Both the position numbers and the translations under genes were made by a program. Source: Paracoccaceae bacterium (GTDB lineage Bacteria; Pseudomonadota; Alphaproteobacteria; Rhodobacterales; Rhodobacteraceae). From it: DNA of 17,665 nt. Under the pieces are notes generated by a model. The model was not told the origin of the DNA. It was given only the letters and a program-made list of their open reading frames with translations, and ran no database searches. Position 1 is the stretch's first letter. Every line of letters starts with the position of its first letter. The stretch is from positions 1-17,665 of the forward strand of contig JABSSB010000138.1 of NCBI GenBank assembly GCA_013214715.1. The letters are read 5' to 3'. Shown piece by piece: positions 6,678 through 13,576 of the stretch.

Positions 6678-6704
6678 AGGACGGCGGGCTGAGCCCGCGG
6701 TCCT
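6678..6704 (+). repeat. Near-perfect palindrome after the ABC-F gene
   Basis: AGGAC (6678-6682), a G, GCGGGC (6684-6689), loop TGA, GCCCGC (6693-6698), a G, and GTCCT (6700-6704) form an 11-bp stem with one G-G mismatch. It starts 17 bp after the uup stop codon. No T tract follows in either direction. It may protect or end the mRNA, but it is not a textbook intrinsic terminator. Confidence 0.5.
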
Positions 6705-6714
6705 CTGCGCGGCC

Positions 6715-6752
6715 GTCATAAAGCATGACCACTGTCATGATCGGGCTATGTC
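6715..6752 (+). promoter_or_regulatory. Promoter and repeated GTCAT half-sites ahead of the zinc-ribbon gene
   Basis: GTCAT at 6715-6719, ATGAC at 6725-6729 and GTCAT at 6734-6738 give two overlapping inverted repeats. The second is the perfect CATGAC-CACT-GTCATG palindrome at 6724-6739. A promoter can be read as ATGACC (6725-6730), 16 bp, TATGTC (6747-6752), so the palindrome would overlap the -35 and spacer, as an operator would. Inferred from pattern only. Confidence 0.35.
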
Positions 6753-6777
6753 CCTTTGCACTGAGAAGGGTAATGCG

Positions 6778-6990
6778 ATGTTCAACGATGATATCTTGGC
6801 CAAATGTCCGGAATGCGGAGCGTCCGACACTGCTCTCACGGCTGAGCAGATCAGCTGTGGGTCTTGCGGTTTTACCGAGGCGATCGTGGTGGATGCGCAG
6901 ACCCAAGCCAGGCTGAAGCAGCATGTTGCCAAGGCGTTGAATAGGCCCAAGGCGAGGGATGTGCTGCAACGTTGGAATTTCGCCGGGTAG
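6778..6990 (+). CDS. Small zinc-ribbon protein, function unknown
   Basis: A 70-residue protein with one zinc ribbon: Cys10-x2-Cys13 (KCPECG) and Cys27-x2-Cys30 (SCGSCGF), spaced 13 residues apart. A C-terminal helix-rich basic segment, TQARLKQHVAKALNRPKARDVLQRW, follows. The start at 6778 is chosen because GAGAAGGG lies about seven bases upstream. An earlier in-frame ATG (6748) falls inside the probable -10 box. No signal peptide or membrane segment is present, so it should be cytoplasmic. The zinc ribbon followed by a basic helix suggests nucleic-acid or protein binding, but I do not recognise a named family. It stands between uup and a DUF1194 gene on the same strand with its own likely promoter. 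Confidence 0.8.
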   Translation: MFNDDILAKCPECGASDTALTAEQISCGSCGFTEAIVVDAQTQARLKQHVAKALNRPKARDVLQRWNFAG

Positions 6991-7051
6991 TCAAGGACGG
7001 ATCAGCCTTTTGTGACTTGACCCATGACCGGCCGTCGCAAAGCATCGCAGG

Positions 7052-7855
7052 ATGTTGCGCGTAGTCTGTCTGATCTTCATGGCCTGTCTGTTCATCTTCC
7101 GAACGCCATCCCCTGCTGCGGCGACAGAAGTCGATCTGGAACTGGTATTGCTGGTCGATGTGTCCCGGTCGATGACGCAGCGGGAATTGGAGATCCAGCG
7201 GCAGGGCTACGCCGCTGCGCTGCGCTCGGACGAGGTGTTTGCCGCGATCCAGTCGGGCTTGTTGCAGCGTGTGGCCATGACCTATGTCGAATGGTCCAAC
7301 AGTCAGGATGTGATTGTCGACTGGCGTTTGCTGGAAACCCGCGATGATCTGGAGGATTTCGCGGTCACGCTGACCGCGCGCTTTGATCCGAGTCTGCGGC
7401 GCACCTCGATCTCGGAGGCGCTGATTTTTGGCTGGCGACGCATCGAAAACAATGTGTTTGAGGGCCTGCGCCGGGTGATTGATGTGTCGGGCGATGGGCC
7501 GAACAATCTGGGCCGTCCGGTGCTGCGGGCGCGGGATACTGTTGTGGCCGAAGGCATCACCATCAACGGGTTGCCGCTGATGACGCGAGAAGGCATGGGC
7601 ACGCAATGGCATCTGGATGATCTGGATCTGTATTACAAAGCTTGCGTGATCGGCGGGCCGGGGGCTTTTGTGATCCCGGTGCTGGACTGGCAGGATTTTG
7701 CACAGGCCGTGCGCCGAAAGCTGGTGTTGGAGATTGCCACCGTCCCGCCGCCTGCGCAGATCGTTCCGGTGCAATACGCGCCGCCGGTCGAGTATGATTG
7801 CCTGATTGGCGAGAAGATCTGGGAGCAGCGCGAGCGCTATTGGTATTCGCCCTGA
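7052..7855 (+). CDS. Secreted DUF1194 (von Willebrand A-like) protein
   Basis: A 267-residue protein with a signal peptide (hydrophobic residues about 4-16, likely cleavage after PAAA near residue 24), hence periplasmic or exported. The mature part begins with a von Willebrand factor A-like metal-ion site: DVSRSM gives Asp36, Ser38 and Ser40. RRTSISEAL gives Thr118, and DVSGDGPNN gives Asp148, a full MIDAS set. The match is to DUF1194, common in Rhodobacteraceae. Cys198 and Cys250 could form a disulfide in the periplasm. Metal-dependent protein binding is the likely activity, but the partner is unknown. It ends 6 bp from the convergent gene at 7862-8470. Confidence 0.88.
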   Translation: MLRVVCLIFMACLFIFRTPSPAAATEVDLELVLLVDVSRSMTQRELEIQRQGYAAALRSDEVFAAIQSGLLQRVAMTYVEWSNSQDVIVDWRLLETRDDLEDFAVTLTARFDPSLRRTSISEALIFGWRRIENNVFEGLRRVIDVSGDGPNNLGRPVLRARDTVVAEGITINGLPLMTREGMGTQWHLDDLDLYYKACVIGGPGAFVIPVLDWQDFAQAVRRKLVLEIATVPPPAQIVPVQYAPPVEYDCLIGEKIWEQRERYWYSP

Positions 7856-7861
7856 GCGGGC

Positions 7862-8470
7862 TTAGCCGATCTGCGCGCTGGGATGCAGGCGCGGGGAATA
7901 GCCGTTCCGAAACGCCTCAAGATAAGGCGGCGGGGTCAGCAAGGTCACGCGGCCTGAGGGGCGCGGGTGTGGCGGGCCATAGCCGTCGGGCGCACAGGGC
8001 CGGGCCGCGTTTTCGGTCAGCAGTAATGGCCTGCCGTCGGCATCGAGGATCATCGCGCCTGTGGGCAGGTCCTGGGCTTCGGCTTCATGTCGACGCAGTT
8101 GCGCGCGGCGCGGAATCGCGCGGGCGGCGTGCAGGTGGCGGTCAAGATCAGCCGCCTTGCCGGGCTGGTCCAGAGCGGCGCGAAAGGCGGTGTAATCGGC
8201 GCGGCGACATTCGGCGCAGGGGCGGTGCCCGGCAGCGAAGGCTACGGCTTCGTCAAGGAAAAACAGCTCGGTATAGCGGTTTGGCTGCATCAGGGGACGT
8301 TTGCGGTTTTTGAAGGCGGTTAGGCAGCAGACCCAGTTTTGATGCGCCCAGCGTTTGGCGGTGAGCTCGCCGGACGCATCATGCAGCACGCCGCGATTGC
8401 CCATGAAGAGGCCGTGGGCCGGATGGGCTACGATCTCTCCGGTGGGCAGGACGCGGTTTTGGCGCGGCAT
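7862..8470 (-). CDS. Uncharacterised protein with an Ada-like RPCxxCR motif
   Basis: A 202-residue soluble protein I do not recognise as a named family. Residues about 46-90 read WVCCLTAFKNRKRP, then YTELFFLDEAVAFAAGHRPCAECRR. The second part resembles the end of the Ada N-terminal zinc domain, where a helix with AAG leads into FRPCxxCxP. Here Cys85 and Cys88 match the second Cys pair and Cys48/Cys49 may stand for the first. The N-terminus contains PTGEIVAHPAHGLFMGNRGVLHD; the C-terminus is Pro/Arg/His-rich and has Cys159. No methyltransferase or AraC domain is present. Its ATG overlaps the stop of the upstream dehydrogenase by one base (TAATG), so the two are translationally coupled. Confidence 0.72.
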   Translation of the reverse strand: MPRQNRVLPTGEIVAHPAHGLFMGNRGVLHDASGELTAKRWAHQNWVCCLTAFKNRKRPLMQPNRYTELFFLDEAVAFAAGHRPCAECRRADYTAFRAALDQPGKAADLDRHLHAARAIPRRAQLRRHEAEAQDLPTGAMILDADGRPLLLTENAARPCAPDGYGPPHPRPSGRVTLLTPPPYLEAFRNGYSPRLHPSAQIG

Positions 8471-9225
8471 TAGCGCATCCGCAGGGCGCCGTCGATGCGA
8501 ATGGTCTCGCCGTTCAAATAGCCGGATTCAACGATGAACCCCGCAAGCCGGGCATATTCTGACGGATCACCCAACCGGGCGGGGTTGGGCACATCGGCGG
8601 CGAGTTGATCCTGCACCTCTTGCGGCAGGCCCTGCAGCATGGGCGTCAGGAACAGCCCCGGCGCAATCGCCATGACCCGCACCCCGACCGAGGCCAGATC
8701 GCGCGCCATGGGCAGGGTCATGCCCACCACACCACCTTTCGACGCGGCATAGGCGGCCTGGCCTTTCTGACCGTCAAAGGCAGCGATGGAGGCGGTGTTG
8801 ATGATCACCCCGCGCGCGCCATCGGGTTCGGGTTCGTTGGTGGCCATGGCCGTGGCGGCCAGACGCGCGACGTTGAAGCTGCCCACGAGATTGACGTCGA
8901 TGGTTTTCTGGAACGCTGGCAGGGGGTGCGGGCCGTCGCGGCCGGTAGTTTTGATGCCTACAGCAATGCCCGCGCAGTTCACACAGGCGGTGATGCGGCC
9001 CATTTGGGCGCGCGCGGCGTCGATGGCGGCTTGGGTTGAGGCCTCATCCGTGACATCCGTGTCGATGAAGGTGCCGCCGATCTCAGTGGCGACGGCTTCG
9101 CCACGCTCGGCATTGCGATCAAAGAGCGTGACCTGCGCACCCTGGCTGGCGAAATGGCGGGCTGTGGCCTCTCCCAGGCCGGATGCGCCGCCGGTGATCA
9201 CGGCGGCGGTGTTTGACAATTGCAT
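8470..9225 (-). CDS. Short-chain dehydrogenase, 3-hydroxyacyl-CoA dehydrogenase type-2 (HSD10) like
   Basis: A 251-residue classical SDR. The cofactor motif TGGASGLG is at 11-18, with Asp36 at the end of strand 2 favouring NAD. NCAG is at 83-86, Asn112 in VNLVG, and the catalytic Ser146, Tyr159 and Lys163 lie in NTASIAAF and YAASK. Long stretches (NEPEPDGARGVIINTAS, KGGVVGMTLPMARDLA, RLGDPSEYA, FLxxPML) follow human HSD17B10 closely. The best call is therefore a 3-hydroxyacyl-CoA or 2-methyl-3-hydroxybutyryl-CoA dehydrogenase of fatty-acid or isoleucine breakdown. The substrate is not proven. A strong GGGGGGAG ribosome-binding site precedes the ATG. It is followed with one-base overlap by the Ada-like Cys protein. 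Confidence 0.92.
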   Translation of the reverse strand: MQLSNTAAVITGGASGLGEATARHFASQGAQVTLFDRNAERGEAVATEIGGTFIDTDVTDEASTQAAIDAARAQMGRITACVNCAGIAVGIKTTGRDGPHPLPAFQKTIDVNLVGSFNVARLAATAMATNEPEPDGARGVIINTASIAAFDGQKGQAAYAASKGGVVGMTLPMARDLASVGVRVMAIAPGLFLTPMLQGLPQEVQDQLAADVPNPARLGDPSEYARLAGFIVESGYLNGETIRIDGALRMR

Positions 9226-9293
9226 AGGCTCCCCCCTTTGCGTCCTTCATTTGGGCGCAGATGATCATGCCGTGGGCGGGCTGTCCATATGGC

Positions 9294-9761
9294 TCAGGGG
9301 GTTTCGCGGATAACCTGACCTGAGGTCTTGAAGGATATGCCTTGCGTGCCGTTGCCGCCGACCATGATCGCCTCGACCACCGGGGGCAGGGCGGGGTCAG
9401 AGGAGTTCCAGGATACCAGAAAATTCGCGCCCACGCCGCCATCGCTGCGCAGCGGAATCAGCGCGCTGGTGGAGGCAAAGGGACGCAGGATCACCGGGGC
9501 GGGCAGGTGGCTGGAGAGTTTGACGCCCAGATTGTCGTGAAAATCGATCTGCGTAACCGAGATATTCTGCTCAGGATCGACGTTATGCACGACCAGCGTG
9601 GCGGCCAAAGGCTCGCTGCGGTCGGCCTGGGTCAGCACGCTGACATAGGCAGGCACATAGATCAGTTGCGACGTCACAGGCGCGGGCACGGATTGCGCTT
9701 GTGCGGTGGCTGGCCAGAGCAGCAAGGCGGCCAGCAGGGGCAGTGTCAGACGTTCAAACAT
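9294..9761 (-). CDS. DUF3124 secreted protein
   Basis: A 155-residue protein with a signal peptide (MFERLTLPLLAALLLWPATAQA, cleavage after AQA). The mature domain carries the DUF3124 pattern: QLIYVPAYVSVL, LAATLVVHNVDP, ISVTQIDFHDN, then GGVGANFLVSW and VEAIMVGGNGTQGISF. The predicted all-beta fold and export point to a periplasmic protein of unknown role. The start at 9761 is chosen because AAAGG sits eight bases upstream; a longer in-frame start at 9797 would put the signal peptide inside the protein and run through a strong hairpin. It lies downstream of tyrS on the same strand, separated by that hairpin (9775-9813). Confidence 0.87.
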   Translation of the reverse strand: MFERLTLPLLAALLLWPATAQAQSVPAPVTSQLIYVPAYVSVLTQADRSEPLAATLVVHNVDPEQNISVTQIDFHDNLGVKLSSHLPAPVILRPFASTSALIPLRSDGGVGANFLVSWNSSDPALPPVVEAIMVGGNGTQGISFKTSGQVIRETP

Positions 9762-9774
9762 GGGGCAGACCTTT

Positions 9775-9813
9775 CCCGGATCAGTGCCACGATACAAGGG
9801 TCACCGATCCGGG
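9775..9813 (-). promoter_or_regulatory. 12-bp hairpin between tyrS and the DUF3124 gene
   Basis: Arms 9775-9786 (CCCGGATCAGTG) and 9802-9813 (CACCGATCCGGG) enclose a 15-nt loop. On the plus strand one pair is an A-C mismatch. In the minus-strand RNA it becomes a G-U pair, so all 12 pairs form only in the direction of transcription of tyrS and DUF3124. The 3' arm ends immediately before the AAAGG ribosome-binding site. There is no U tract after the stem. It could end tyrS transcripts with help or control DUF3124 translation. Confidence 0.55.
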
Positions 9814-9828
9814 CAAGGTTGTTTTGCC

Positions 9829-11082
9829 TCAGCCGTCCAGCTGCACCAGCGCGTGACGCTTTTTGCCCGCGCTGATTTTGATCGGCGCCGAAAGCGCGCC
9901 TGCATCGATCATCAGGCCCGCATCTGTCAGCGGCGCATCGTCAATCTTTGCGCCGTTTTCGGCGATCAGGCGCTTGGCTTCCTTGCCGGATTTCGCCAGT
10001 CCCGATTTCACGATCAACTGCACGATGGAGATGCCATCGCCAAGCTCCGCTGCCGACAGGGTCAGCGTGGGCAGGTCATCACCCACACCGCCTTTTTCAA
10101 AGACTTCGCGGGCCGTGGCTTCGGCCGCGGCGGCAGCCTCTGCCCCATGGCAAAGCGTTGTGACCTCATTGGCGAGGATGATCTTGGCCGCGTTGATCTC
10201 GGACCCTGCCAGCGCGCCCAGTCGCTCGCATTCCTCGACCGGCAATTCGGTGTAGAGCTTCAGGAACCGGCCCACATCGGCATCGGTCGTGTTGCGCCAG
10301 AACTGCCAGAATTCATAGGGCGCGCGCATTTCGGCATTCAGCCAGACCGCGCCATCGGCGGATTTGCCCATCTTCTTGCCATCCGAGGTGGTCAGAAGCG
10401 GCGTGGTCAGCCCGTAAATCTCGTGATCCAGCACGCGGCGCGTCAGGTCGATCCCGTTGACGATATTGCCCCATTGGTCCGACCCGCCGAACTGCACCAG
10501 ACAGCCATAGCGGCGGTTCAGCTCAAGGAAGTCATAGGCCTGCAGGATCATGTAGTTGAATTCGAGGAATGAGAGCGATTGTTCGCGATCCAGCCGCGAT
10601 TTCACGCTCTCAAAGCTCAGCATCCGGTTGACCGAGAAATGCCGGCCAATGTCGCGCAGGAAATCGAGGTAATTCAGCTCATCCAGCCATTCGGCATTGT
10701 TGAGCATCAGCGCGCCGGTCGGGCCGTCATCATAAGACAGGTATTTGGCAAAGACCTGTTTGATGCCTGCGATATTGGCGTCGATCTGTTCGGGCCCCAG
10801 AAGTGGGCGTTCATCCGCGCGAAAGGACGGATCGCCCACCTTGGTCGTGCCACCGCCCATCAGCGTGATCGGCTTGTGTCCGGTCTTTTGCAGCCAGCGC
10901 AGCGTCATGATCTGAATCAGCGATCCCACATGCAGCGAGGTCGCTGTCGCATCAAAACCGATATAGCCCGGAACCACCCCTGCGATCAGCGCCTCGTCCA
11001 GGCCCTGATAATCGGTGCAATCGGCGAGAAAGCCGCGCTCCATCATCACAGCGATGAAATCCGATTTGGGGTGATAGGTCAT
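9829..11082 (-). CDS. tyrS: Tyrosyl-tRNA synthetase
   Basis: A 417-residue class I aminoacyl-tRNA synthetase that charges tRNA-Tyr. Motifs are the HIGH-type HVGS (51-54), the tyrosine/ATP pocket FGGSDQWGN (198-206) and the KMSKS-type KKMGKS (236-241). A C-terminal S4 RNA-binding domain (about 350-415) carries KEAKRLIAENGAKIDD. The ATG at 11082 is chosen over a long upstream in-frame extension because MTYHPKSDFI is the normal TyrRS start and GAGG lies about seven bases upstream. The extension would also run back through the divergent anmK gene. The 63-bp gap to anmK must hold promoters for both. Confidence 0.98.
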   Translation of the reverse strand: MTYHPKSDFIAVMMERGFLADCTDYQGLDEALIAGVVPGYIGFDATATSLHVGSLIQIMTLRWLQKTGHKPITLMGGGTTKVGDPSFRADERPLLGPEQIDANIAGIKQVFAKYLSYDDGPTGALMLNNAEWLDELNYLDFLRDIGRHFSVNRMLSFESVKSRLDREQSLSFLEFNYMILQAYDFLELNRRYGCLVQFGGSDQWGNIVNGIDLTRRVLDHEIYGLTTPLLTTSDGKKMGKSADGAVWLNAEMRAPYEFWQFWRNTTDADVGRFLKLYTELPVEECERLGALAGSEINAAKIILANEVTTLCHGAEAAAAAEATAREVFEKGGVGDDLPTLTLSAAELGDGISIVQLIVKSGLAKSGKEAKRLIAENGAKIDDAPLTDAGLMIDAGALSAPIKISAGKKRHALVQLDG

Positions 11083-11145
11083 GTCTTGCCTCGGGGTTGA
11101 TCTGCGCGGCAGGGTATAGGCGAGGCAGCGGCGAAGGAAAAGAGC

Positions 11146-12231
11146 ATGAATACGCGGATGCGCGTGCTGGGGGCGATGTCGGGCACATCGCTGGACGGGG
11201 TGGATTGGGCGGTGATCGAAACCAATGGCAAGGCGATCACCGGCTTTGGCCCTTCGGGCTATCGCGCCTATTCCACAGACGAGCAGGCGCTGCTGCGCGC
11301 AGCCCTTGGCCAATGGGATGGGCCAGAGGTCACAGCCGCCGCCGATCTGGTGACACGGGCGCATGTTGAGGCGTTGTCAGAGGCCGGTCCGGTCGATCTG
11401 ATGGGCTTTCACGGACAGACATTGGCGCATGATCCGGGCGGGCGCGGCACCTTGCAGGTGGGTGATGGGGCAGCTTTGGCGCGGGCATTGGGCGCGCCTG
11501 TGGCGTGGGATTTCCGGTCTGGCGATGTGGCGGCGGGCGGGCAGGGCGCACCGCTGGCGCCGTTTTATCATTTTGCCTGCGCGCAAAAGATCGGGGCGCA
11601 GGCGCCTTTGGCTTTTCTGAATATGGGTGGTGTGGGCAATCTGACTTGGGTGGATCCAATGGCCGACGCGCCCGAAACGCCTGGCGCATTGCTGGCCTTC
11701 GACACCGGCCCGGCCAATGCCCCGTTGAATGATCTGATGCTGCTGCGGTGCGGTGTGGGTTTTGACCGTGACGGGGCCTTGGCCGCGCAGGGGCAGGTGG
11801 ATGCGGGTGCGGTGGCCGCATTTCTGACCCATCCCTATTTTGCAGAGCCTGCGCCCAAATCGCTCGATCGCGACAGTTTCGCTGATCTGCCCACCCGCGT
11901 GGCGCATCTGCCCGATGCCGATGCCGCCGCGACCCTGTTGGCGATGAGCGCGGGTGCCGTCGCGGCGGGCCTGGCCCTGTGCCCAACACGGCCCGAACAT
12001 CTGCTGGTCACAGGGGGCGGGCGGCTGAACCCGGTGCTGATGGCGCAGCTTTCGGCCTCTTGCGGGGTCGCGGTGGACCCGATCGACGCTGTGGGTCTTG
12101 ATGGCGATATGCTGGAGGCGCAGGCCTTTGCCTATCTGGCGATGCGCGTGCATCTGGGCTTGCCCCTATCCGCGCCGATGACAACCGGCGTGCCGGTCGC
12201 GATGACCGGTGGGCGCGTCAGCCACCCCTAA
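11146..12231 (+). CDS. anmK: Anhydro-N-acetylmuramic acid kinase
   Basis: A 361-residue kinase of the ASKHA fold that opens and phosphorylates 1,6-anhydro-N-acetylmuramic acid in cell-wall recycling, giving MurNAc-6-phosphate. The N-terminal phosphate loop GAMSGTSLDGVD is at 9-20. GFHGQTLAHDP is at 87-97, FLNMGGVGNLT at 157-167, the catalytic aspartate in FDTGPANAPL (Asp186), and LLVTGGGRLNPVL at 286-298. The length is normal for AnmK. AAGGA precedes the ATG by about eight bases. It is divergent from tyrS, and its last four bases overlap the convergent desaturase gene. Cytoplasmic. Confidence 0.97.
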   Translation: MNTRMRVLGAMSGTSLDGVDWAVIETNGKAITGFGPSGYRAYSTDEQALLRAALGQWDGPEVTAAADLVTRAHVEALSEAGPVDLMGFHGQTLAHDPGGRGTLQVGDGAALARALGAPVAWDFRSGDVAAGGQGAPLAPFYHFACAQKIGAQAPLAFLNMGGVGNLTWVDPMADAPETPGALLAFDTGPANAPLNDLMLLRCGVGFDRDGALAAQGQVDAGAVAAFLTHPYFAEPAPKSLDRDSFADLPTRVAHLPDADAAATLLAMSAGAVAAGLALCPTRPEHLLVTGGGRLNPVLMAQLSASCGVAVDPIDAVGLDGDMLEAQAFAYLAMRVHLGLPLSAPMTTGVPVAMTGGRVSHP

Positions 12232-13118
12232 AAGTTTTTCACATAGTCACGGGCAAAGGCGCGATAGCTGGGCGATGTGGTTTTCAGATGCGTAGCAATC
12301 TCGCGATGCAGCGCGGGCAATTGGTGAAACGGCACATTGGGAAAGCTGTGATGCTCGGCATGATAGGGCATGTTCCAGGCCAGCCAGCGCACCAGCCGGT
12401 TTGTGAAGGTCGTGCGCGAATTCTCCAGCATGTTTGCGACCGGCGGGCAGCACCCATGTTCGGCCAGCAGATAGAGCCGCAGGACCGGCTGGCCGATCAG
12501 AACGGGTATGATCCACAGCCAAAACGCCAAAGGGCTGGCAAACAGGCTCAGGACCACAAGCGCATAGAGCCCGAGCATCACCCGCGCCTCCAGCCGCATT
12601 GCGCGATGGCGGCGTTCGGGCAGATAGGGCGCGTCGATCACGCCAAAGGCATTGGCCCAGAGCACCTGCGTCATGCCGCGCCAATAGCCCCATCCCGTCA
12701 GATAAAGCGCCAGCGCAACGGGGGTTTCGGGCCGCGGCCCTTCGGCCAGTTCGGGGTCACGCTCTGGATCATTGGTGAAGCGGTGATGCGCAAAATGGAA
12801 ATAGCGAAACCATGTGAAGGGCAGCATCAGCGGCAGCGCCACCAGATGCCCCACCAGATCATTCAGCCAAGGCGTACGAAAGGGTGTGGCATGGGTGCAT
12901 TCATGGCTGAGCGTGAACAGAAAGACGATCAATACGCCCTGCACCGGTAGCAATAGCCCCCAAAACGGCCCTTGCAGCGCGATATAGGCCGAGCTTAGGG
13001 CGATGGCGCCGAAATGGCTGGCCAGATGCAACAGACCGGCGCGGTCCGAGCGGTCTTGCAGCGCGCTGCGCCGCTCTTCGGGCAGGGCTGCGAGCACCGA
13101 TCTGTGGTCTTGGCTCAT
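12228..13118 (-). CDS. Membrane fatty-acid desaturase
   Basis: A 296-residue integral membrane di-iron enzyme. The three histidine boxes are HECTH (72-76), HFAHH (108-112) and HAEHH (253-257), with an additional His221 in LAEHGC. Hydrophobic segments near 32-70, 89-105, 135-160 and 178-215 fit the usual four-helix membrane arrangement with the boxes on the cytoplasmic side. The family introduces double bonds or hydroxyl groups into acyl chains; the exact substrate cannot be read. Its ATG overlaps the cupin_5 gene upstream (ATGA), indicating co-translation. Its stop overlaps that of anmK by four bases, tail to tail, leaving no room for a separate terminator. Confidence 0.93.
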   Translation of the reverse strand: MSQDHRSVLAALPEERRSALQDRSDRAGLLHLASHFGAIALSSAYIALQGPFWGLLLPVQGVLIVFLFTLSHECTHATPFRTPWLNDLVGHLVALPLMLPFTWFRYFHFAHHRFTNDPERDPELAEGPRPETPVALALYLTGWGYWRGMTQVLWANAFGVIDAPYLPERRHRAMRLEARVMLGLYALVVLSLFASPLAFWLWIIPVLIGQPVLRLYLLAEHGCCPPVANMLENSRTTFTNRLVRWLAWNMPYHAEHHSFPNVPFHQLPALHREIATHLKTTSPSYRAFARDYVKNF

Positions 13119-13528
13119 GGAATGTCGAACCCCTCGGGTGCGAGGGTGAAGCCGTCAAACTGAAAGCCGGGTGAGACCGTGCAGCCCACAAGCGTCCAGT
13201 CGCCCAGACTGCGCGCGGCCTGCCAATGATGCGGCGGCACGATGACTTGCGGCAAGCCGACCGAGAGATTGCCGGTCAGGATATGCCGCGTGGCGGGGCC
13301 GCTCTCATCCGGGCTGAGCGAAAGCTCCAAAGGCGCGCCTGCATGAAAATGCCAGATCTCGGTCGCGTCGACCTTGTGCCATTGGCTGCGTTCTCCGGCG
13401 GCCAGCAGGAAATAGATCGCCGTGCCCACAGGCCGCCCGTCCCCTTCGGCAGCCCATGTCTGGCGGTAATGACCGCCTTCGGGATGGGGGGCGAGCCCCA
13501 GCAATTCTATGATCTCTTTGGCCGTCAT
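13115..13528 (-). CDS. Cupin_5 (DUF985) family protein
   Basis: A 137-residue single-domain beta-barrel protein of the cupin_5/DUF985 family. Diagnostic sequences are LGLAPHPEGGHYRQTW (10-25), FLLAAGERSQWHKVDATEIWHFHAG (about 40-64, with His51, His60 and His62 as possible metal ligands) and VPPHHWQAAR (97-106). VGCTVSPGFQFDGFTLAPEGF closes the domain. Family members are of uncertain function, often annotated as sugar-binding or epimerase-like cupins. The start at 13528 gives MTAKEIIELL, the normal beginning of the family; the much longer upstream in-frame reading lies antisense to selO and is rejected. It overlaps the desaturase by four bases (ATGA). Confidence 0.9.
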   Translation of the reverse strand: MTAKEIIELLGLAPHPEGGHYRQTWAAEGDGRPVGTAIYFLLAAGERSQWHKVDATEIWHFHAGAPLELSLSPDESGPATRHILTGNLSVGLPQVIVPPHHWQAARSLGDWTLVGCTVSPGFQFDGFTLAPEGFDIP

Positions 13529-13576
13529 GGCGCGCGCCCTCTGGTGTTTTGCTGAAACCGGCTTATCTGGCTCAGC

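Noticed and set aside
11083..11364. An N-terminal extension of tyrS by 94 residues
   Set aside because: It would run antisense through the start of anmK, adds no TyrRS sequence, and the ATG at 11082 has a proper ribosome-binding site.
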